NCBI GenBank assembly: GCA_963789785.1
Contig: CAWBNC010000028.1
Coordinates: 1-64,000, forward strand
Length of the DNA: 64,000 nucleotides
Direction of reading: 5' to 3'
Source of the DNA: JAEULH01 sp963789785
Lineage (GTDB): Bacteria > Pseudomonadota > Alphaproteobacteria > Rhodospirillales > Defluviicoccaceae
In this document: positions 61,182 through 64,000 of the stretch, piece by piece
How positions within the stretch are numbered: the first letter of the stretch is position 1
Layout of the letters: each line of letters starts with the position of its first letter
The notes under the pieces: generated by a model
The model's database searches: none
What the model saw: only the letters and a program-made list of their open reading frames with translations
What the model was told of the DNA's origin: nothing
Position numbers and translations under genes: made by a program

Positions 61182-61857
61182 TGCCGAGGCACATCGCGCC
61201 GCGCCGAGCTATCGGCGCCCGCGCTCCGCGCCGGCCTGGCCCACCCCCGCGTCCTGCGCCGCTTTATCCTGATCATGGCCGCCGCCACCTTCGCCATGTT
61301 CACCCTGTGGGCGGTGGTGCGCGAGGTCACTCGACGCCCCGCCCGGCGACTACGAGGTCCGCCAGGGCGACATCCTGCTGACCGACGGCAAGTTCGGCGA
61401 GGCCATCGAGCGGTTCGACGCGGCTCTGGCGGTATCGCCCAGCCATCGCGGTGCGATGATGGGGCGGGCCATCGCCCTGCTCCAGTCCGACCGCGTCGGC
61501 GAGGCCGAGAGCGCATTCGACGAACCTGATCGCCTTTCTCTCGACCAGCCTTGCCGCCGACGATCCCACTGGCCGGGCGGTGCTCGCCGCGGCGTCACGC
61601 CAACCGCGGCATCCTCTACGACCGCACCGGCGCGGTACGCCGGCAGGCGCTCGCCGATTACCGGCAGTCGCTCAGCATCGACCCCGGCGCGATCGACGGC
61701 CCCGGCCTGTTCCACAAGATCCTCTACGGCGAAGCCCAGCCGTCGACGATCGAGAAGCGCGCCGACCTACCTGGAAAGCCAACTGGCCCTGCCGGAGGAT
61801 CAGCGGCTGCTGCGCGTGCCGGAGATCGACGCCCGCCAGCGGATGCACAAACCCTGA
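61181..61857 (+). CDS. TPR membrane protein (about five frameshifts)
   Basis: About 223 residues after repair. A hydrophobic helix FILIMAAATFAMFTLWAVV is preceded by an Arg-rich segment. TPR-like units follow: FGEAIERFDAALAVSPSHRGAM and ALADYRQSLSIDPGAIDG. Tail TYLESQLALPEDQRLLRVPEID. ATG 61181 overlaps the exonuclease TGA. The five frame steps all run +1. Probably co-expressed with the sensor-exonuclease. Confidence 0.7.
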
Positions 61858-61872
61858 TCTCACGCATGGGTC

Positions 61873-62699
61873 TTACGCGGCGCCGCTCGCCTCGCCGGCG
61901 TCTAGGAGGCGGAGCGGGAGACCGGCGGTATGGACCGCGCCGGCGCTCTCGAACCAGCGCAGGCTGTCGGCGAGCGCTACCACCTCGCCGATGACGAGCA
62001 GCGTCGGCGCCGCCAGATCCAGCGCCTCGACGCGCTCGGCGAAGGCAGGCGAGGCTGGTGATCGTCACCGTCCTGGTCGGGACGGGTGCCGTTGACGAGG
62101 ACCGCCGCCGGCGTCGCAGCGGCAAGGCCGTGGGCCATGAGCTGGTCGCAGATCCGGCGCACGGTGATGCGGCCCATATAGATAACGAGCGTGGTCTCTG
62201 GCGCGGCGAGGCTGGTCCAGTCGAGGTCGAGCGGCTCGTCCTCCTTGGCGTGGCCGGTGATGAAGCGAACGCCGTGGGCGATGCCGCGGTGGGTCAGCGG
62301 TATGCCGGCGTAGGCCGTGCATCCGGATGCGGAGGTGATGCCGGGCACGATCTCGAAGGCGATGCCATGGGCGGCGAGATGCGCCGCCTCCTCGCCGCCG
62401 CGACCGAAGAGAAACGGATCGCCGCCCTTCAGCCGGACGACGGCTCCGGCCGCTGCGCGCCAGGCTGACGAGCAGCCGGTTGATCTGGTCCTGCGGCATG
62501 TGGTGGTGGCGGGCGACCTTGCCGGCGAAGATCCGGGTCGCGCCCGGCGGGATAAGAGCGAGGATCTCGTCGGACACGAGCTTGTCGTAGACCACGACCT
62601 CGGCCGCGGCCCAGCAGCCGCATGCGCCTTGACCGTGAGCAGGTCCGGATCGCCCGGCCCGGCTCCGACGATGGAGACGCAAGAAGAGGGTCCCGCCAT
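61873..62699 (-). CDS. cobA: Uroporphyrinogen-III C-methyltransferase (about four frameshifts)
   Basis: Methylates uroporphyrinogen III at C2 and C7 toward siroheme and cobalamin. About 274 residues. MAGPSSCVSIVGAGPGDPD at the start holds the GAGPGD motif; YDKLVSDEILALIPPGATRIF and KVARHHHMPQDQINRLL come from an adjacent frame, then LKGGDPFLFGRGGEEA. Near 62085 one extra base joins RPDQ to TVTITSLAC; near 62045 another restores FAERVEALDLAAPTLLV. The C-terminus RLLDAGEASGAA ends at TAA 61873-61875. Confidence 0.9.
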
Positions 62700-62932
62700 G
62701 ATCCGCACGTCCCGTCGCTGCCCGCCGCCGTCGCCCCTTCCTAGCCATTGCGGCGGTGCCGGGCAAGCGCTTCCGCTGCGCTCCCGACCGTCCGACGGCG
62801 CCGGCGAACGGGCGAGGCGGCGCAAACGCCGGTGCGCGCGTCCGCAAAATGATTTCTGTCCTCCGTCGCCGTGGCGAAGCGCGGCTGCGGCGCTAATGGT
62901 TTGCTGCACGAGGTTGCAGGAAAGGTCGGATC
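62700..62932. promoter_or_regulatory. Divergent gap between cobA and ctaA
   Basis: About 230 bases between the divergent starts of cobA and the heme A synthase gene. Both make or modify tetrapyrroles, so a shared control region is plausible. No distinct palindrome or sigma-factor site is evident. Confidence 0.35.
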
Positions 62933-63994
62933 GTGACCGACACCGTCGCCCTCGCGCTTCACCGCCGTTACCGGATCGTCGGGGTTGTGGCTGTTCGCGC
63001 TCGCCGCCATGGTTTTCGTCATGGTGGTGATCGGCGGGCTGACCCGGCTGACGAACTCCGGCTTGTCGATGGTCGAGTGGCGCCCGGTGACCGGCTGGCT
63101 GCCGCCGCTCTCCGACGCGGCCTGGGAGGCGACGTTCCGCGCCTATCAGGCGACGCCCGAGTATCGCCACGTCAATGCCGGCATGAGCGTGGCCGAATTC
63201 AAGGGAATCTTCTGGCTGGAGTACATCCACCGGCTGTGGGGCCGGCTGATCGGCGTCGCCTTCTTTGTCCCCTTCATCTTCTTCCTCGCCCGCGGCTGGC
63301 TCGACCGCAAGCTGGCGCCGCGGCTTGCTCTCGTTTTCGTTCTCGGCGGCCTGCAGGGCGCGCTCGGCTGGTTCATGGTCGCCAGCGGCCTCGTCGACCG
63401 TCCGGACGTCAGCCAGTACCGGCTGGTCGCGCACTTCGCCGCCGCGCTGATCATCTACGTCGCCCTGCTGTGGATCGGCCTCGGCCTCGTCGTTCGCACC
63501 CCGCCCTGGAACCCCTCGCGCGGCCTCGGCAGGGGCCGCTTTCGGCGTCGGCGCGCTGATCTTCGTTACCATGCTGTCGGGCGGCTTTGTCGCCGGAACC
63601 GATGCCGGCTTCGCCTACAACACCTTCCCGCTGATGGACGGGCGTCTCGTTCCCGACGGCCTGCTGACGATCTCGCCGGCCTATCTGAACTTCTTCGAGA
63701 ACATCACCACCGTCCAGTTCACCCACCGGGTCCTGGCGCTGTGCGCTGACCGCCGTGGTCGCCTTCTGGCTCGTCGCCCGAAGCCGCGCTTTGCCGCAGC
63801 GGGCCCGGCTCGCCGTCAACGGCCTGCTCGCGGCCGCCCTGCTCCAGGTCGGGCTCGGCATCTCGACCCTGTTCTGGTCATGCCGACGGCACTGGCGGCG
63901 CTGCACCAGGCGAACGGCGTCGCGCTGTTGACCATGGTGGTCTGGACCGCGTTCGATCTGCGGCCGCTCGCGGCAGGTGCCCCTGCGCCGGTAG
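62933..63994 (+). CDS. ctaA: Heme A synthase, COX15 type (about five frameshifts)
   Basis: Oxidises the C8 methyl of heme O to form heme A for aa3-type oxidases. About 350 residues with eight helices. Start GTG 62933 (TDTVALALHRRYRIVG), then FVMVVIGGLTRLTNSGLSMVEW, with the heme-ligand His regions WLEYIHRLWGR, LVAHFAAALIIYV, TVQFTHRVLAL and ALAALHQANGVAL. The end appears inside the window: one extra C near 63965 changes RRSRQVPLRR-TAG to another frame, so TAG at 63992-63994 is the likely stop. Presence of heme A synthase implies aerobic cytochrome oxidase. Confidence 0.9.
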
Positions 63995-64000
63995 TCTATC

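Overview
The window is GC-rich DNA with tightly packed genes and short gaps. Gene content and order point to an alphaproteobacterium, most likely a Rhodospirillales-like lineage (inference). The evidence is a DUF4167 gene beside prmC-prfA, the divergent pair lysC/ubiG with ptsP and grxC-nit-DUF1178 nearby, an ATP-synthase zeta-type inhibitor (DUF1476), the order purC-purS-purQ-purL-bolA-grxD, and a COX15-type heme A synthase. I saw no rRNA, tRNA, CRISPR array or replication origin.

Layout. 0-6.2 kb is a mobile-element zone: an IS110 transposase cut by the window edge, a broken phage-type ParB/DNA-methyltransferase gene, a beta-propeller lectin remnant, a complete IS630 element inserted exactly in the stop codon of a GMC oxidoreductase gene, and that oxidoreductase. 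6.7-26.3 kb is housekeeping: DUF4167, prmC, prfA, hemA, hisS, ispG, a RodZ-like protein, ptsP, a nitronate monooxygenase and lysC on the minus strand; ubiG; DUF1178, nit, grxC and comF; an NDUFAF5-like methyltransferase; then sfsA-map-radC. 26.4-27.8 kb holds an IS1595 remnant, REP-like repeats and a VOC protein. 28.1-33.8 kb is a membrane-bound, Hyb-type [NiFe] uptake hydrogenase operon (hybO-A-B-C-D order), implying H2 oxidation at the periplasmic face. 34.2-41.5 kb holds a glutamate symporter (gltS) followed 9 bp later by a TAXI-type solute-binding lipoprotein, an HdeD-like protein, a P3A proton-pumping ATPase and a polyphosphate kinase 2. 41.6-53.8 kb is mixed: DUF2062, an MFS carrier, an acid-ceramidase-like hydrolase, purB, a tartrate/isopropylmalate dehydrogenase, DUF1476, TANGO2/NRDE, purC-S-Q-L, bolA and grxD. 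54-64 kb holds a TPR protein, an SDR protein, a signalling cluster (CBS protein, cNMP/CBS/nucleotidyltransferase protein, PAS-pseudokinase-exonuclease fusion, TPR membrane protein), then cobA and ctaA.

A caution dominates interpretation. I count roughly 60 apparent frameshifts. Nearly all are single-base gains; they sit in otherwise perfectly conserved, often essential genes (purB, purQ, purL, ctaA, hydrogenase) and cluster in 28-53 kb and 58.9-64 kb, while 7-26 kb, 53.2-56.3 kb and 57-58.9 kb are almost clean. I read these mostly as insertion-type sequencing or assembly errors, not gene death, and annotate the affected genes across the shifts. True breakage is more credible for the ParB-methyltransferase, the IS1595 remnant and the lectin fragment, which are also truncated.

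The most interesting groupings are the gltS + TAXI binding-protein pair, the CBS / DUF294 / PAS-exonuclease signalling cluster, the proton ATPase + PPK2 cassette with a 19-bp triplicated leader, and a dispersed hairpin repeat abutting the stop codons of ubiG and purL.
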